Assembly (NCBI RefSeq): GCF_943373825.1
Contig: NZ_CALSBP010000003.1
Coordinates: 186,001 to 250,000 of the forward strand
DNA length: 64,000 nt
Direction: 5' to 3'
Origin: Aquimarina spinulae
GTDB taxonomy: Bacteria > Bacteroidota > Bacteroidia > Flavobacteriales > Flavobacteriaceae
Positions 42,216-52,225 of the stretch are shown in pieces. Position 1 is the stretch's first letter, and every line of letters starts with the position of its first letter. The notes under the pieces are model-generated. The model worked only from the letters and a program-made list of their open reading frames with translations. It ran no database searches and was not told the origin of the DNA. The translations under genes and the position numbers were made by a program.

Positions 42216-45200
42216 ATGAAAAAAAACATCATGTTAATGCTGTTGGTGTATTGCACCATGAGCATTTCTCTTTTTGCGCAAAAAAGTAATAAAGAGCTCG
42301 CCAATGAATACCTGAACCTAAAAGGTGAAGTAATTTTTAGCTTCACAATCAATAACAAATCAGAATTAAGTACTATTACCAAAGAATTAGCTATTGTTCA
42401 TTTTGATGAAAATACCAATAGTGTTAAAGTAATGGCGAATAAAAGCCAGTTTTCTTCTTTCTTACAAAAGAATGTTCCTTTTACCCTCACTTCAGAAGAT
42501 AATATCATTGGATATAGAACTATGACTTCTGATTTAGCGATAAAAGCTGCTACATTTCCACTTACTGCATATCCAACATATGCTGATTATGTAACAATGA
42601 TGAATGATTTTGCTACTAATAACCCGTCTTTATGTAAGGTAGAAAATATCGGAGCTACAGGTGAAGGAGATAAATCATTATTGTTTGTGAAATTATCAGA
42701 TAATGTAAACCAAAACGAGCAAGAACCTCGAGTAATGTATACTTCTTCTATGCATGGTGATGAGATCGCAGGATATCCTATGATGCTTAATCTTATTGAT
42801 TATTTACTAGGAGCTTATAGTAATACTAGTCACCCAAAACATGCCGAGATCAAAACCCTGTTGGATAATAATGAGGTATGGATTAATCCACTGGCAAATC
42901 CTGATGGTACATATCGTAATAGTGCAAATAACACATCTGTTGCTAATGCTACCCGAGGAAATGCTAATAATGTAGATTTAAATAGAAATTACCCTGATCC
43001 AGATGATGGAGCACATCCAGATGGTAACAGTTATCAGACAGAAACTGTTGCTTTTATGAATTTTGCTGATACCAAACATTTTGTATTGTCTGCTAATTTT
43101 CACGGAGGAATAGAATTAATCAACTACCCATGGGATACATATGCAGGAGCACATCCCGATGAGGATTACTTTATTTATGTATCTAAAGAATATAGAGATC
43201 ACTGTCAGGCGAATAGTCCTTCAGGATATTTTACAGGACAAAATAATGGTATTACAAACGGGTATGCCTGGTATGAGGTACAAGGAGGTAGACAGGATTA
43301 CCAAATATATAATCAGAAAGGAAGGGAAGTTACTGTTGAACTGTCAAACAATAAAACTCCTGCAGCTAGTCAATTAGTAAATTATTGGAACTATAATAGA
43401 GAAGCACTTCTGGCATTTTTGAAACAAATAAATTATGGTATTCGCGGAGTAGTAACCGATGCATCAACCAGCCAGCCAATACAAGCCAAAGTAACTGTTG
43501 TAGGTCGTGAGAGTTATGACTCCTGGACACCCACAGAACTACCAGAAGGAGATTATTACAGACCTATAAAAGCAGGAACTTATGATATTTTATACGAAGC
43601 AGAATGTTATGAATCACTTACTTTAACCGGGGTAACAGTAGCAGACTATGCTGCAGTGGTTAAAAATGTTCAATTAACGCCTATAGGTGGAGTAGCACCA
43701 ACAGGGTTAGCGGCATCAAATATACAGCCTACAACAGCAACATTGAATTGGAATGCTAATTCTGGAGCTACATATGATGTAAGATATCGTGCTACAGGAA
43801 GTTCGAATTGGACCACTTTATCTTCTAATACAAATGCAATTAACATAACCGGGTTAACCGCTACAACTCAATATGAAGCTCAGGTAAGAAGCAATTGTGC
43901 AGGAGGAGCAAGTTCTCCTTATGGTACCTTAATAAACTTTACAACTACAGCTACTCAAGCTTGTACAGGGATAAATAGTTTTCCTTATACAGAAAGTTTT
44001 GAGACTGGTTTAGGGCTTTGGACCAATGCTACTGGAGATGATATTAATTGGACACGAGATTCTGGAGGAACCTCTTCATCTTCAACAGGACCTTCGGCGG
44101 CTCAAGACGGTACTTTCTATTTATATACCGAAGCATCTACAAATGTTACACCGCCAGGAAGCCCCAATAAAACAGCACTTCTTAATAGCCCTTGTATTGA
44201 TTTGGCAACTCTTTCTGGTATTTCTTTAGAATTTGGATATCATATGTATGGATCCAATATGGGAAGTATGGAAGTCTTAGTGAGTACAGATGATGGAGGT
44301 AATTATACATCATTATGGACAAAGAGCGGGGATCTGGGGAATAGTTGGAACCAAGGAACAATCGATCTTACTGCATACGCCGGATCGGTCATAAAATTAC
44401 AATTTAAAGGTACTACAGGAACAAGTTTTAGAAGTGATATGGCAATAGATAATATTAGCATAAAATCTTCTGCTCCCGATACAGAAGCTCCTTCTGTACC
44501 AACTGGACTCACAACATCGTCGGTTACTTCGACCACTATTGGGTTATCCTGGAATGCTTCGACAGATAATATAGGAGTATCGGGATATGAAATATACCAG
44601 GGAGCTACTTTGGTTACTACAGCAACAAGTACCAGCTATACGGTTACTGGGTTGACTCCTAATACTAGCTATACTTTTTCTGTAAAAGCTAAAGATGCAG
44701 CAGGAAATATTTCTTCATCAAGTAATACAGCTAGTGCAACTACATCTGATACTTCAATTACATATTGTGATTCTAAAGGAAACAATGTAAGTTATGAATA
44801 TATCGATTATGTGGGATTAGGTGGTATTGCAAATACGACAGCTGCAAATGCAGGGTATGGAGATTTTACCAATTTAATTGCAAATATCGGAACAGGAACA
44901 AATACAATTGTAGTAAGTGCCGGTTTTGCAAATACAGCATATAGAGAATATTGGAGTATATGGATTGACTATAATCAAAATGGGACTTTTGATGCTGCTG
45001 AGCAGATTGTATCAAATTTATCTAATAGTAGTGCTAATCAATCTTTTAATTTTGATGTTCCTACTACGGCTGTGGCAGGTAATACAAGAATGCGTGTATC
45101 TATGAAATACAGTACAGCATCTGGACCATGTGATACCTTTACCTACGGAGAAGTAGAAGATTATACTGTAAATATTAACACTGCTTTACTTTCTAAAGGA

Positions 45201-45449
45201 GATGAACCTTCTTTGGTAAATGATTTGGTATTGTATCCAAATCCGATAAAAGATGGGGTGTTATTTGTAAAAAATATAAATCAAAAAAATGTATCCTTTA
45301 GAATTGTCAATTATATGGGGCAAATGGTAATGCAAGATCAATTATCGCAAGATAAAATCAATGTAGCACGTTTATCTAATGGAATGTATTTTTTAGAGGT
45401 GAATACGGGTAACAAAACAATTACCAAAAAGTTTATTATAACTAAGTAA
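42216..45449 (+). CDS. T9SS-exported M14 zinc carboxypeptidase with adhesion modules
   Basis: A 1077-residue secreted enzyme. Order: signal peptide (about 1-22); M14 peptidase (about 115-405) with His180/Glu183 in SMHGDEIAGYP, His296 in NFHGGIEL and catalytic Glu375 in TVELSNN; a CarboxypepD_reg-like domain (GIRGVVTDASTSQPIQ, about 408-488); a fibronectin type III domain; a MAM/cleaved-adhesin-like region (FPYTESFETGLGLW); a second FN3 (VPTGLTTSSVTSTTIGLSW); a GEVED-type domain ending EVEDYTVNI; and a Por secretion-tail (LVLYPNPIKDGVLFVKN to KKFIITK). The tail marks type IX secretion. It has its own terminator. Confidence 0.94.
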   Translation: MKKNIMLMLLVYCTMSISLFAQKSNKELANEYLNLKGEVIFSFTINNKSELSTITKELAIVHFDENTNSVKVMANKSQFSSFLQKNVPFTLTSEDNIIGYRTMTSDLAIKAATFPLTAYPTYADYVTMMNDFATNNPSLCKVENIGATGEGDKSLLFVKLSDNVNQNEQEPRVMYTSSMHGDEIAGYPMMLNLIDYLLGAYSNTSHPKHAEIKTLLDNNEVWINPLANPDGTYRNSANNTSVANATRGNANNVDLNRNYPDPDDGAHPDGNSYQTETVAFMNFADTKHFVLSANFHGGIELINYPWDTYAGAHPDEDYFIYVSKEYRDHCQANSPSGYFTGQNNGITNGYAWYEVQGGRQDYQIYNQKGREVTVELSNNKTPAASQLVNYWNYNREALLAFLKQINYGIRGVVTDASTSQPIQAKVTVVGRESYDSWTPTELPEGDYYRPIKAGTYDILYEAECYESLTLTGVTVADYAAVVKNVQLTPIGGVAPTGLAASNIQPTTATLNWNANSGATYDVRYRATGSSNWTTLSSNTNAINITGLTATTQYEAQVRSNCAGGASSPYGTLINFTTTATQACTGINSFPYTESFETGLGLWTNATGDDINWTRDSGGTSSSSTGPSAAQDGTFYLYTEASTNVTPPGSPNKTALLNSPCIDLATLSGISLEFGYHMYGSNMGSMEVLVSTDDGGNYTSLWTKSGDLGNSWNQGTIDLTAYAGSVIKLQFKGTTGTSFRSDMAIDNISIKSSAPDTEAPSVPTGLTTSSVTSTTIGLSWNASTDNIGVSGYEIYQGATLVTTATSTSYTVTGLTPNTSYTFSVKAKDAAGNISSSSNTASATTSDTSITYCDSKGNNVSYEYIDYVGLGGIANTTAANAGYGDFTNLIANIGTGTNTIVVSAGFANTAYREYWSIWIDYNQNGTFDAAEQIVSNLSNSSANQSFNFDVPTTAVAGNTRMRVSMKYSTASGPCDTFTYGEVEDYTVNINTALLSKGDEPSLVNDLVLYPNPIKDGVLFVKNINQKNVSFRIVNYMGQMVMQDQLSQDKINVARLSNGMYFLEVNTGNKTITKKFIITK

Positions 45450-45465
45450 TTTTTATCTACATAAT

Positions 45466-45502
45466 AAAAGCTTCCGGAAAATTTACTTCCGGAAGCTTTT
45501 TT
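45466..45502. terminator. Terminator of the carboxypeptidase gene (bidirectional)
   Basis: AAAAGCTTCCGGAA and TTCCGGAAGCTTTT form a perfect 14-bp stem with a 7-base loop, A and T runs outside. It also faces the convergent ABC permease gene. Confidence 0.92.
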
Positions 45503-45544
45503 GATTAAACCTGTTTGGTTTTTTGATTGAAGTATTGATTGTAT

Positions 45545-47095
45545 TTATATTCGTTTCAATTCAATGTTTCTTATGCTATAACTAACAGTTAGTAATACTA
45601 TTGATAGGATAGCAGTGCTGATGAGGTAGTTGTATTGATGATGTACCCCACCAAAATAGTCTGTAAATGGTATTGTATTAATATTGGCATAGGTGATCAT
45701 AAAGAATAAGATTTCAAATAATTTCTTTCCTTTGGTTAAAATCCCAGTTAGAACAGCAAGCGAAACAATAAAAACCCCACCTAGTACAATAGAAGTAACA
45801 TGCATAAAATCGAGCAGTATCATATACCTTAATAATAATGGTAAAGCAAGTAAAAGAGCCAATAGTATTCCAGATAGCACTTGAGACAACAAGAGCCTTT
45901 TAAGCGGTTGGTATGAAGCATAAGTAAAGAAGTGTGTACTAAATATTCGCTCTTTGGTTACTAATGAAGACCATCTGCTTACTTGTAAGAACCATAGTAT
46001 TGGTAATATCATTTGATGAGCAATAGATAGAGGAGCAAAACATAACGCCAACATACCCGCAATATTTAGTATCCATAACCATTTATGCCCACTTCGTACG
46101 AGTAATACAAATTCAGTTTTTATAAGTGGCAATATTTTAAATGAGAGAGAAACTTTTGGAAGTTTGGAAATATCAATATCATTATCAATTTTGGTTTGTA
46201 AGAGTGCTTTCTTATTTTTTAATTGAAAACGTTCTTTAACTTTAAATCTATGAAAAAACAAAGAGGCAAGGCCAAGTAAAAGGATTCCGAAAATGATCCA
46301 CCCCACACGACTTAAAATATAACCTATAGGAAAATTAACTCCATCAAAAAGAAAATGATTAGCTTCGGATACATTTCCTAATACGAATCCAATGTTTAAT
46401 CCACCTAAATCTTTATGACCCACTATATTTCTTACTGTTTCTTCCATTTGAGATGTGATGATCTTAGTGCCAAATGCATCCAAATAAAAATTCTTTGAAG
46501 TATCACCAAGCTTATGCAAAGCCATTATCGAAAAAAGAAAGAAAAAAAGAACATTCTGAAGTATAGATTTTTGAATCAAAAAAACTTCAAATAGCACGGC
46601 TAGTACCGAAATAAAAAACAACGATGGAATGACAATGATACTGTATGGGGTGATAAATTGAAGTATTTCAAAAGAAAACCCGTCATTGTATAAAAAGAAT
46701 AGTACAATGCTCATTATAAATATAATAAACGCTATAGTGCATAAGACTAAAAAGTTACTAATTGTTTTAGATAGCAGGTATCCAAAATTTGAAACTTTTG
46801 TGGTAGCTATGATCTGACCTACTTTACTATTGATATCATTTTTAATTGTACCGTTAACAAGGTAAAAACCAACTAAAGAAAGAAAAATACTGGTCATAAG
46901 AGCTGTTACATAACCTATCCAGGAGGAGTTATAAAAACCTAGATAATCTCCGATTCGAATAGTGGAGTAACTCGCACCCGGAGCTGGGATAAATGAATAC
47001 GCTACAGCAAGACTAATGCATAGTGTAATTAAAAAAGCATAGCTACGAGTACGTTGTAAATAATCTGATTTTATTATCGTTATAAAATTTTTCAT
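45545..47095 (-). CDS. ABC-2-type transporter permease
   Basis: A 516-residue membrane protein with about twelve hydrophobic helices in two halves of six. It begins MKNFITIIKSDYLQRTRSYAFLI, the usual cytoplasmic start of an ABC-2 permease, with a large hydrophilic loop near 70-85 and 195-240 between helices. It lies 12 bp downstream of the ABC ATPase gene on the same strand, so the two form one exporter. The substrate is unknown. The permease of the second module (59809-63384) is longer and fused to a peptidase. Confidence 0.9.
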   Translation of the reverse strand: MKNFITIIKSDYLQRTRSYAFLITLCISLAVAYSFIPAPGASYSTIRIGDYLGFYNSSWIGYVTALMTSIFLSLVGFYLVNGTIKNDINSKVGQIIATTKVSNFGYLLSKTISNFLVLCTIAFIIFIMSIVLFFLYNDGFSFEILQFITPYSIIVIPSLFFISVLAVLFEVFLIQKSILQNVLFFFLFSIMALHKLGDTSKNFYLDAFGTKIITSQMEETVRNIVGHKDLGGLNIGFVLGNVSEANHFLFDGVNFPIGYILSRVGWIIFGILLLGLASLFFHRFKVKERFQLKNKKALLQTKIDNDIDISKLPKVSLSFKILPLIKTEFVLLVRSGHKWLWILNIAGMLALCFAPLSIAHQMILPILWFLQVSRWSSLVTKERIFSTHFFTYASYQPLKRLLLSQVLSGILLALLLALPLLLRYMILLDFMHVTSIVLGGVFIVSLAVLTGILTKGKKLFEILFFMITYANINTIPFTDYFGGVHHQYNYLISTAILSIVLLTVSYSIRNIELKRI

Positions 47096-47107
47096 AAGTC
47101 GATTGTG

Positions 47108-47968
47108 TTATTTTTTAGTAGTATACAGATAAGCATCCTCTAAGGTTGCTTCACATGGTATTGCTGATTCTATTAATGTGTCTGAGATGTATCGTACGAT
47201 AACGGCCTCTTTTTTACGAATAGTATTTAATATAATATGATGATTTTTGAAGTTGGACACTTCCTCTTTGTTCATTGTTATTTCAAATACTTTGTTTTTT
47301 ACTGTATCGATAATAGTTTTTTGATTTCCCTGGCATAATAGTTGGCCTTCCTTCATTATAGCTACCTGATCCGCTATGGTATCAATATCAGAAACAATAT
47401 GTGAAGACAAAATAACAATACAATCATTGGCTAATTCTGAAATTAAATTTCTAAAACGTACACGTTCTTCTGGATCCAAACCAACGGTTGGTTCATCAAA
47501 CAGTAATATTTTAGGATGATTAAGTAATGCCTGGGCAATCCCGATACGTTGTTTCATTCCTCCAGAGTAATTTCCAATAGGTTTTTTGGCTACTTCGGTT
47601 AAGTTTAATCCTTCTAGAAGAAATGCAATTCTTTGTTTTAACTGTGTTCCTCCGATACCTTTTAGTGCAGCCATGTATTCTAAGAATTCGTAAGCATTCA
47701 GGTTGGGGTATACTCCAAAATCCTGAGGTAAATATCCTAATTGTTTGCGGATATAATTTGGATCTTTTACAACATTGTTTTTGTTTAATAAAATACTTCC
47801 ATTTGATGGTTTACTAATAGTAGCAATCATTTTTAATAGTGTGGATTTTCCTGCACCATTAGGGCCAAGTAATCCCAAAATACCATTCTCTATGTTTAGG
47901 GAATATTCTTTTAATCCATATTTATTGCTGTTGTATCTTTTGGATACGTTTTGTATATCTAATTTCAT
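47108..47968 (-). CDS. ABC transporter ATP-binding protein
   Basis: A 286-residue ATPase. Walker A is GLLGPNGAGKSTLL, the Q-loop region is LGYLPQDFGVYPNL, the ABC signature is NYSGGMKQRIGIAQALL and Walker B is ILLFDEPTVGLDPEE, with the switch His in LSSHIVSD. It belongs to the CcmA/ABC-2 exporter type with a short C-terminal domain. It is transcribed divergently from the LytS-like kinase gene, and the permease gene follows 12 bp downstream. Its counterpart is at 58918-59805. Confidence 0.95.
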   Translation of the reverse strand: MKLDIQNVSKRYNSNKYGLKEYSLNIENGILGLLGPNGAGKSTLLKMIATISKPSNGSILLNKNNVVKDPNYIRKQLGYLPQDFGVYPNLNAYEFLEYMAALKGIGGTQLKQRIAFLLEGLNLTEVAKKPIGNYSGGMKQRIGIAQALLNHPKILLFDEPTVGLDPEERVRFRNLISELANDCIVILSSHIVSDIDTIADQVAIMKEGQLLCQGNQKTIIDTVKNKVFEITMNKEEVSNFKNHHIILNTIRKKEAVIVRYISDTLIESAIPCEATLEDAYLYTTKK

Positions 47969-48015
47969 TTCATGATTGTTTTAGTGGTTTGATATATTTT
48001 TTATGATTCACCTTT

Positions 48016-48093
48016 TTAGATTGCGACAAAAGTTTTTATCATGCTAATAATAAATAGTACAATAAGAAGGCATAAGTTTACTATTGATTCCAT
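48016..48093 (-). CDS. Possible tiny membrane peptide upstream of the ABC genes
   Basis: A 25-residue ORF starting ATG at 48093: MESIVNLCLLIVLFI and then ISMIKTFVAI, a single hydrophobic helix. It ends 47 bp before the ABC ATPase start on the same strand, so it could be the first cistron of the ABC operon. Short hydrophobic ORFs arise easily in AT-rich DNA, so this is weak. Confidence 0.25.
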   Translation of the reverse strand: MESIVNLCLLIVLFIISMIKTFVAI

Positions 48094-48290
48094 GTTGATT
48101 GATTTTTGAATTAACACTTCAAAAGTGAGGGTAACTCAATACATTAAAAAGAAAGAATGATCAATGTGCCGGATTTAATGATCAATAGTACAAAAGCTGA
48201 GTTTGTTCCCTTCATCAGTATATTGAAGACGTTTACAATCAAAAGAACTCCTTTGATCATTAATATCTGTGTTTTAGAAGCATTTTCTAG

Positions 48291-48298
48291 TATTTTTG
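48291..48298 (+). promoter_or_regulatory. Candidate -7 box of the LytS/LytTR operon
   Basis: TATTTTTG matches TAnnTTTG exactly. There is no clear TTG 19 bp upstream. Transcription would start about 14 bp before the kinase ATG. Confidence 0.35.
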
Positions 48299-48318
48299 AG
48301 AACATTTAAAGAAAAAAT

Positions 48319-49296
48319 ATGTCCAAATTAGATCGATGGATAGATAATCGTTTTGTACAGAATCTTGTAGTATGGCTTTTTACTACATTAATTCTCACGA
48401 TGTCTATTCAGTCAGAAAACAGGTTTCTTACTGCTGTATGGGCAACACTATATCTAATTGTTCCTGTATATATAAACAACCTAAAAATACTGCCACTATT
48501 TAACAGGAAAAATAAACTTTTGGGAATTGGACTTTTTTGTCTAAATGCTTTTTTGTTTAGTAGTATAGCTGTTTTTTTTATGAGTAAACAGTTTGAGAAA
48601 TTCGAATGGTCGATGCTATACAATCTTTTTTCTGTAATGGTATTGGCCTTATTATTTAGCTCTGCGATAAAGATTGCAAAAGATAGTTTTACTCGTAGGC
48701 AAGAAATAAAGGATGCCGAACTAAAACTATTGAAAGCACAGTTAAATCCACACTTTCTGTTTAATACATTAAATAATTTATACGGCTTATCTGTTGTGAA
48801 TTCTGATAAATTACCAGGTTTAATGTTAAAGCTTTCAGATTTATTACGATATAGCTTATATGATACCAAAGAGCAATTAGTGCCTTTGCAAAAAGAAATT
48901 CAATATTTACAAAATTATGTGTCTTTAGAACGTATACGCTTAGAAGATAAAATAGAGATAGTGTTAAGTACTTCTGGCGAAATGAGTACTTTAAATATCG
49001 CTCCAATGCTTTTGATTGTGTTTGTAGAAAATGCTTTTAAACATTTGGGAGTATCTAAAAAAGGAGAGAGTAGAGTAGTGATTACTACTCAGATAATCGA
49101 AGACGAATTATGGTTTAGTTGTGTAAATACAGCTGATTATAAAAGTCATAATGAATCTGATCTTGAAAAGGGGAAAAGTGGTATTGGTTTGCAAAATGCA
49201 AAAAAACGATTGACACTGATATATCCAGACAGACATACCTTGAATATTAATAAAAAAGAAGAAGAGTTCGAAGTTCAATTAACCTTAAAACTATAA
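48319..49296 (+). CDS. LytS/YehU-type sensor histidine kinase
   Basis: A 325-residue kinase with four membrane helices (about 14-34, 38-57, 65-88, 96-117), then the His_kinase domain (phospho-His in LNPHFLFNTLNNLYGLS, about residues 150-166) and an HATPase ending IGLQNAKKRLTLIYP. The stop TAA at 49294-49296 is immediately followed by the ATG of the LytTR regulator, giving a 0-bp gap and certain co-transcription. The kinase is divergent from the ABC-2 exporter genes, which it may control. The signal is unknown. Confidence 0.93.
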   Translation: MSKLDRWIDNRFVQNLVVWLFTTLILTMSIQSENRFLTAVWATLYLIVPVYINNLKILPLFNRKNKLLGIGLFCLNAFLFSSIAVFFMSKQFEKFEWSMLYNLFSVMVLALLFSSAIKIAKDSFTRRQEIKDAELKLLKAQLNPHFLFNTLNNLYGLSVVNSDKLPGLMLKLSDLLRYSLYDTKEQLVPLQKEIQYLQNYVSLERIRLEDKIEIVLSTSGEMSTLNIAPMLLIVFVENAFKHLGVSKKGESRVVITTQIIEDELWFSCVNTADYKSHNESDLEKGKSGIGLQNAKKRLTLIYPDRHTLNINKKEEEFEVQLTLKL

Positions 49297-50010
49297 ATGG
49301 AGATTTTAAAATGCATTATTGCAGATGATGAGCCGATTGCTCGTCAGATATTAGAAAATTATATTGAGCAAATCCCTAATTTAGAAGTATTAGCATCTTG
49401 CAAAGATGCTTTTGAGGTTATGAAAATTCTTCAAAATCAATCTGCAGATGTTCTTTTTTTGGATATAAATATGCCAAAATTATCAGGATTAAGTTTATTG
49501 AAAACAATGCAGAAACGACCAGATGTTATTATTACAACCGCATATCCAGAGTATGCTATAGAAGGATTTGAATTGTCGGTAACTGATTATTTATTAAAAC
49601 CGTTTTCACTAGAACGTTTTATCCAGGCGGTTACAAAAATTCAGAAAAAAAATGTAACCGATACTACCGTAGTACACCTTTCAGAAAAGGAAGAAATAAC
49701 CACTTCAGTTTTTGTGAAAAGTGATAAGAAATTGATTAAAGTACCTTTTAAAGATATTCAATACATAGAAGCTTATGGTAATTATATTAAGATTTTTACC
49801 GACACTATGATTTTAACTCCCAATACATTATCAGACTTTTTTGAGAAACTGCCTAAAGAAGATTTTATAAGAATTCATAAATCGTATGTTATTAATTTTA
49901 ATGAATTAAAACTAATAGATGGGAACCAGTTAATACTTAATAATACTACTACTTTACCTATTGGTAAATCCTATCGAAAACTGGTTTTAGATAAAATAGA
50001 CGGGATGTAG
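49297..50010 (+). CDS. LytTR-family response regulator
   Basis: A 237-residue regulator. The receiver domain (about 4-118) has ADDEP, the phospho-Asp in LFLDINMPKLSG, the Thr/Ala segment TTAYPEYAIEGF and KPFSLERF. The LytTR DNA-binding domain (about 135-235) has VKSDKKLIKVPFKDIQYIEAYGNYIKIF and RIHKSYVINFN. It forms a two-component system with the kinase just upstream. The receiver is closely similar to that of the second module at 56870-57583. Confidence 0.94.
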   Translation: MEILKCIIADDEPIARQILENYIEQIPNLEVLASCKDAFEVMKILQNQSADVLFLDINMPKLSGLSLLKTMQKRPDVIITTAYPEYAIEGFELSVTDYLLKPFSLERFIQAVTKIQKKNVTDTTVVHLSEKEEITTSVFVKSDKKLIKVPFKDIQYIEAYGNYIKIFTDTMILTPNTLSDFFEKLPKEDFIRIHKSYVINFNELKLIDGNQLILNNTTTLPIGKSYRKLVLDKIDGM

Positions 50011-50015
50011 GTTAT

Positions 50016-51128
50016 TTACTTGATACTAAACTTTAGTTTATGCGCTTTAGACAGATGGAGAGTATTTTTAGTATCAGTGATTTCACTATCAAATAATCTG
50101 TCTAAATTGTTTCCTGCTAAATCTTCAATGTGAGCGTCAAACAAAATTTTGTAATTCCCTTTTTCCCAAGGGTTTGATGGTGTAAAGGATAAAATTGATT
50201 CGTGATCGGTATATTGCCAGTTTCCATCAATTTTTTCTTCTTTTGCGTTTATAACAGTAACACTATTTTGTATACTACCATAATCTAAAGACTCATGACA
50301 TAAAATTAATAAACGGGATTTAGAATTCACTTTTGGAGACTGTATTTTCCATGAATTAACATCAGGTTTTATACGATCGGCAATAGTAACCTGAAATGAG
50401 TGTGTAAAATTACCCTTCATAGATATCCCATTTGTGTCTTTCAATTTTTTTAAAACCACAAGTTTATATGTGTTTTTATTTTTAAAAACCGAACCTAATT
50501 GCCTATTAGGTATTAAATCTCGTTTTTGACGCCCAGGTTCTATCCAAATGGTTAACAGCTTTCCATGATCACTAATGAGCGCATTCTCTAACGATAAAGC
50601 AGCTCTGGGCAATGTATCTCCTATAGCATTTATGAATCGAATGTGGTCATAAATATGAGTTTCGTTGATAGGGTGAGAGAATTGAATATACCATTTTAAA
50701 AGGTTAGAAGGAAGAGTTTTTGCTGAAGGGTAAATAGACGTTACAGAAAGATATTTGTATTCTTCAGGAATATCGAGTGCGAAATATTCTATAGTATCGC
50801 CATATACTAATGTATATTTTTGCCCCCATCCAAAGGGTGTTAGTGGAGTAAAACGTAGCGCTGTTTTTTCATCGATCAGTTTACCTAACACCTGATTTAC
50901 ATTAGAAAGCTCGTCTTTAGGAACCTCACCTCTATAGATATGGAAATTTCCCGATGTTTTTACTTCTTTTTTTACAGTAACATATTCTTTATTAAAAGTA
51001 AATTCTGAAGATGTTTGAGAATAAACCTCCAGAACAGTAAAGAATACTATTAATACAAAAAGTATCGAGTTTTTCACTTTACTAACCGATAATATAAACC
51101 ATAGCAGTGCTATTATTTCTCGAGCCAC
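50016..51128 (-). CDS. Exported protein with Ig-like domain, unknown function
   Basis: A 370-residue protein with a hydrophobic N-terminal signal (VKNSILFVLIVFFTVLEVYSQ). The ATG at 51128 gives a 16-residue extension before it; a GTG at 51080 would give a conventional signal peptide start, and I cannot decide between them. The mature part is beta-rich; the last ~150 residues resemble an SbsA-type Ig-like domain (NSWKIQSPKVNSKSRLLIL, YTDHESILSFTPSNPWEKGN, HIEDLAGNNLDR). It overlaps the upstream gene end by 16 bp and is certainly co-transcribed with it. I do not recognise a function. Confidence 0.55.
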   Translation of the reverse strand: MAREIIALLWFILSVSKVKNSILFVLIVFFTVLEVYSQTSSEFTFNKEYVTVKKEVKTSGNFHIYRGEVPKDELSNVNQVLGKLIDEKTALRFTPLTPFGWGQKYTLVYGDTIEYFALDIPEEYKYLSVTSIYPSAKTLPSNLLKWYIQFSHPINETHIYDHIRFINAIGDTLPRAALSLENALISDHGKLLTIWIEPGRQKRDLIPNRQLGSVFKNKNTYKLVVLKKLKDTNGISMKGNFTHSFQVTIADRIKPDVNSWKIQSPKVNSKSRLLILCHESLDYGSIQNSVTVINAKEEKIDGNWQYTDHESILSFTPSNPWEKGNYKILFDAHIEDLAGNNLDRLFDSEITDTKNTLHLSKAHKLKFSIK

Positions 51129-52225
51129 CAGCTATTTCCTTTTTTTAGAGTAAGATTTCCACTAGATTCTCTTTGAACGATAAGAAAACCAGTACCTCCA
51201 AATTTGTCTAACTGTTGTACATTAACAAAAGGTAGGTTTACATAATCTACTCCTTCTGCAGCCCCTTTTTTAACAACCGGAGTAGTTAGAGAACCATTGT
51301 AGGACTCAAGATCAGTAAAATCCATTTTCATAAGAGGTCTGTTATTATTGGCTATAAGTAAGTATCGTTGTCCACCGTTTTTAATTTCTACCATATCTAC
51401 AGGGCTGTTACCACTTCCTAATTCTGCAACGGTTCTACCTTTATTATGTTCTCCGGGTTTAATGCTATTCATAGGGAAAATAACAAGAGGAGTACAGGTA
51501 TAGCCAGCAATGATATGAGAGCTACCTTTTATTTTGGTGGGGATAAATGCTTTTATAGGAGCATGAGTTTCATATTGACCGTGCGCAGCATGATAAATCT
51601 CTAATGAACCATAATCTTGTTTATCTGTGAAAGGAAAATCAACTGATCTAAAAGTAGAAGCAAACTCTTTATTACTTAAACCAGAAAGCAATACTTTACC
51701 AGAAGTATACTTGATATCTGCAACTGCCCACTTACGAAGTTTTCGACCTCGTTTATCCTTGGCTTCTTTTTGTACAGGATCGATTAATGAAGTTTTGCTG
51801 TGAGATATATTATCTAGAGAAACTTTTTTTAATGTATTATGCTCTACACGAAACAATATCACATTACCCGAACTGTGATGAACAGAGAGGTAAATATTAT
51901 CATTTTCTGGATTAACTGCCATATCTGTGATTTGTATTTGATCGATAGCAGAACCCAACATATCGGCAATTAATTTATCAAGAAAATCAATCTTCACCAC
52001 GCTATTATCAACTTTTGGATGAGTACTTAGGTCTATTGCAACAATTTGTGCAGATTTACTATCACCAATAAACAAAATACCTTTTGGTCCAAATGTCATC
52101 GAATTGATAGAAGTAATCCCGGGATCACCGGTTTTAAAATCAGCTTTTAAAGAAGAATTAGCAAAGATAGGGTTTTCTAAAAAAGAGAGGATCAATAAAA
52201 GAACGAACGTTATTAATGTTTTCAT
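51113..52225 (-). CDS. Exported beta-propeller-like protein, unknown function
   Basis: A 370-residue protein with the signal peptide MKTLITFVLLLILSFLENPIFA. The mature part shows repeated four-strand patterns ending in hydrophobic strands (GILFIGDSKSAQIVAIDL, ITDMAVNPENDNIYLSVHHSSG, GQRYLLIANNNRPLMKMDF) that suggest a six- or seven-bladed beta-propeller. It is the first gene of a two-gene unit with the Ig-like protein (16-bp overlap). The two likely act together in the envelope; no enzyme motif is visible. Confidence 0.6.
   Translation of the reverse strand: MKTLITFVLLLILSFLENPIFANSSLKADFKTGDPGITSINSMTFGPKGILFIGDSKSAQIVAIDLSTHPKVDNSVVKIDFLDKLIADMLGSAIDQIQITDMAVNPENDNIYLSVHHSSGNVILFRVEHNTLKKVSLDNISHSKTSLIDPVQKEAKDKRGRKLRKWAVADIKYTSGKVLLSGLSNKEFASTFRSVDFPFTDKQDYGSLEIYHAAHGQYETHAPIKAFIPTKIKGSSHIIAGYTCTPLVIFPMNSIKPGEHNKGRTVAELGSGNSPVDMVEIKNGGQRYLLIANNNRPLMKMDFTDLESYNGSLTTPVVKKGAAEGVDYVNLPFVNVQQLDKFGGTGFLIVQRESSGNLTLKKGNSWWLEK

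Larger units (their letters stand above)
47969..48318. other. 350-bp intergenic region between ABC and two-component genes
   Basis: Two things are visible: a 25-codon hydrophobic ORF on the minus strand (48016-48093) and a TATTTTTG -7 box for the kinase gene. The rest is AT-rich without recognised structure. Confidence 0.5.
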
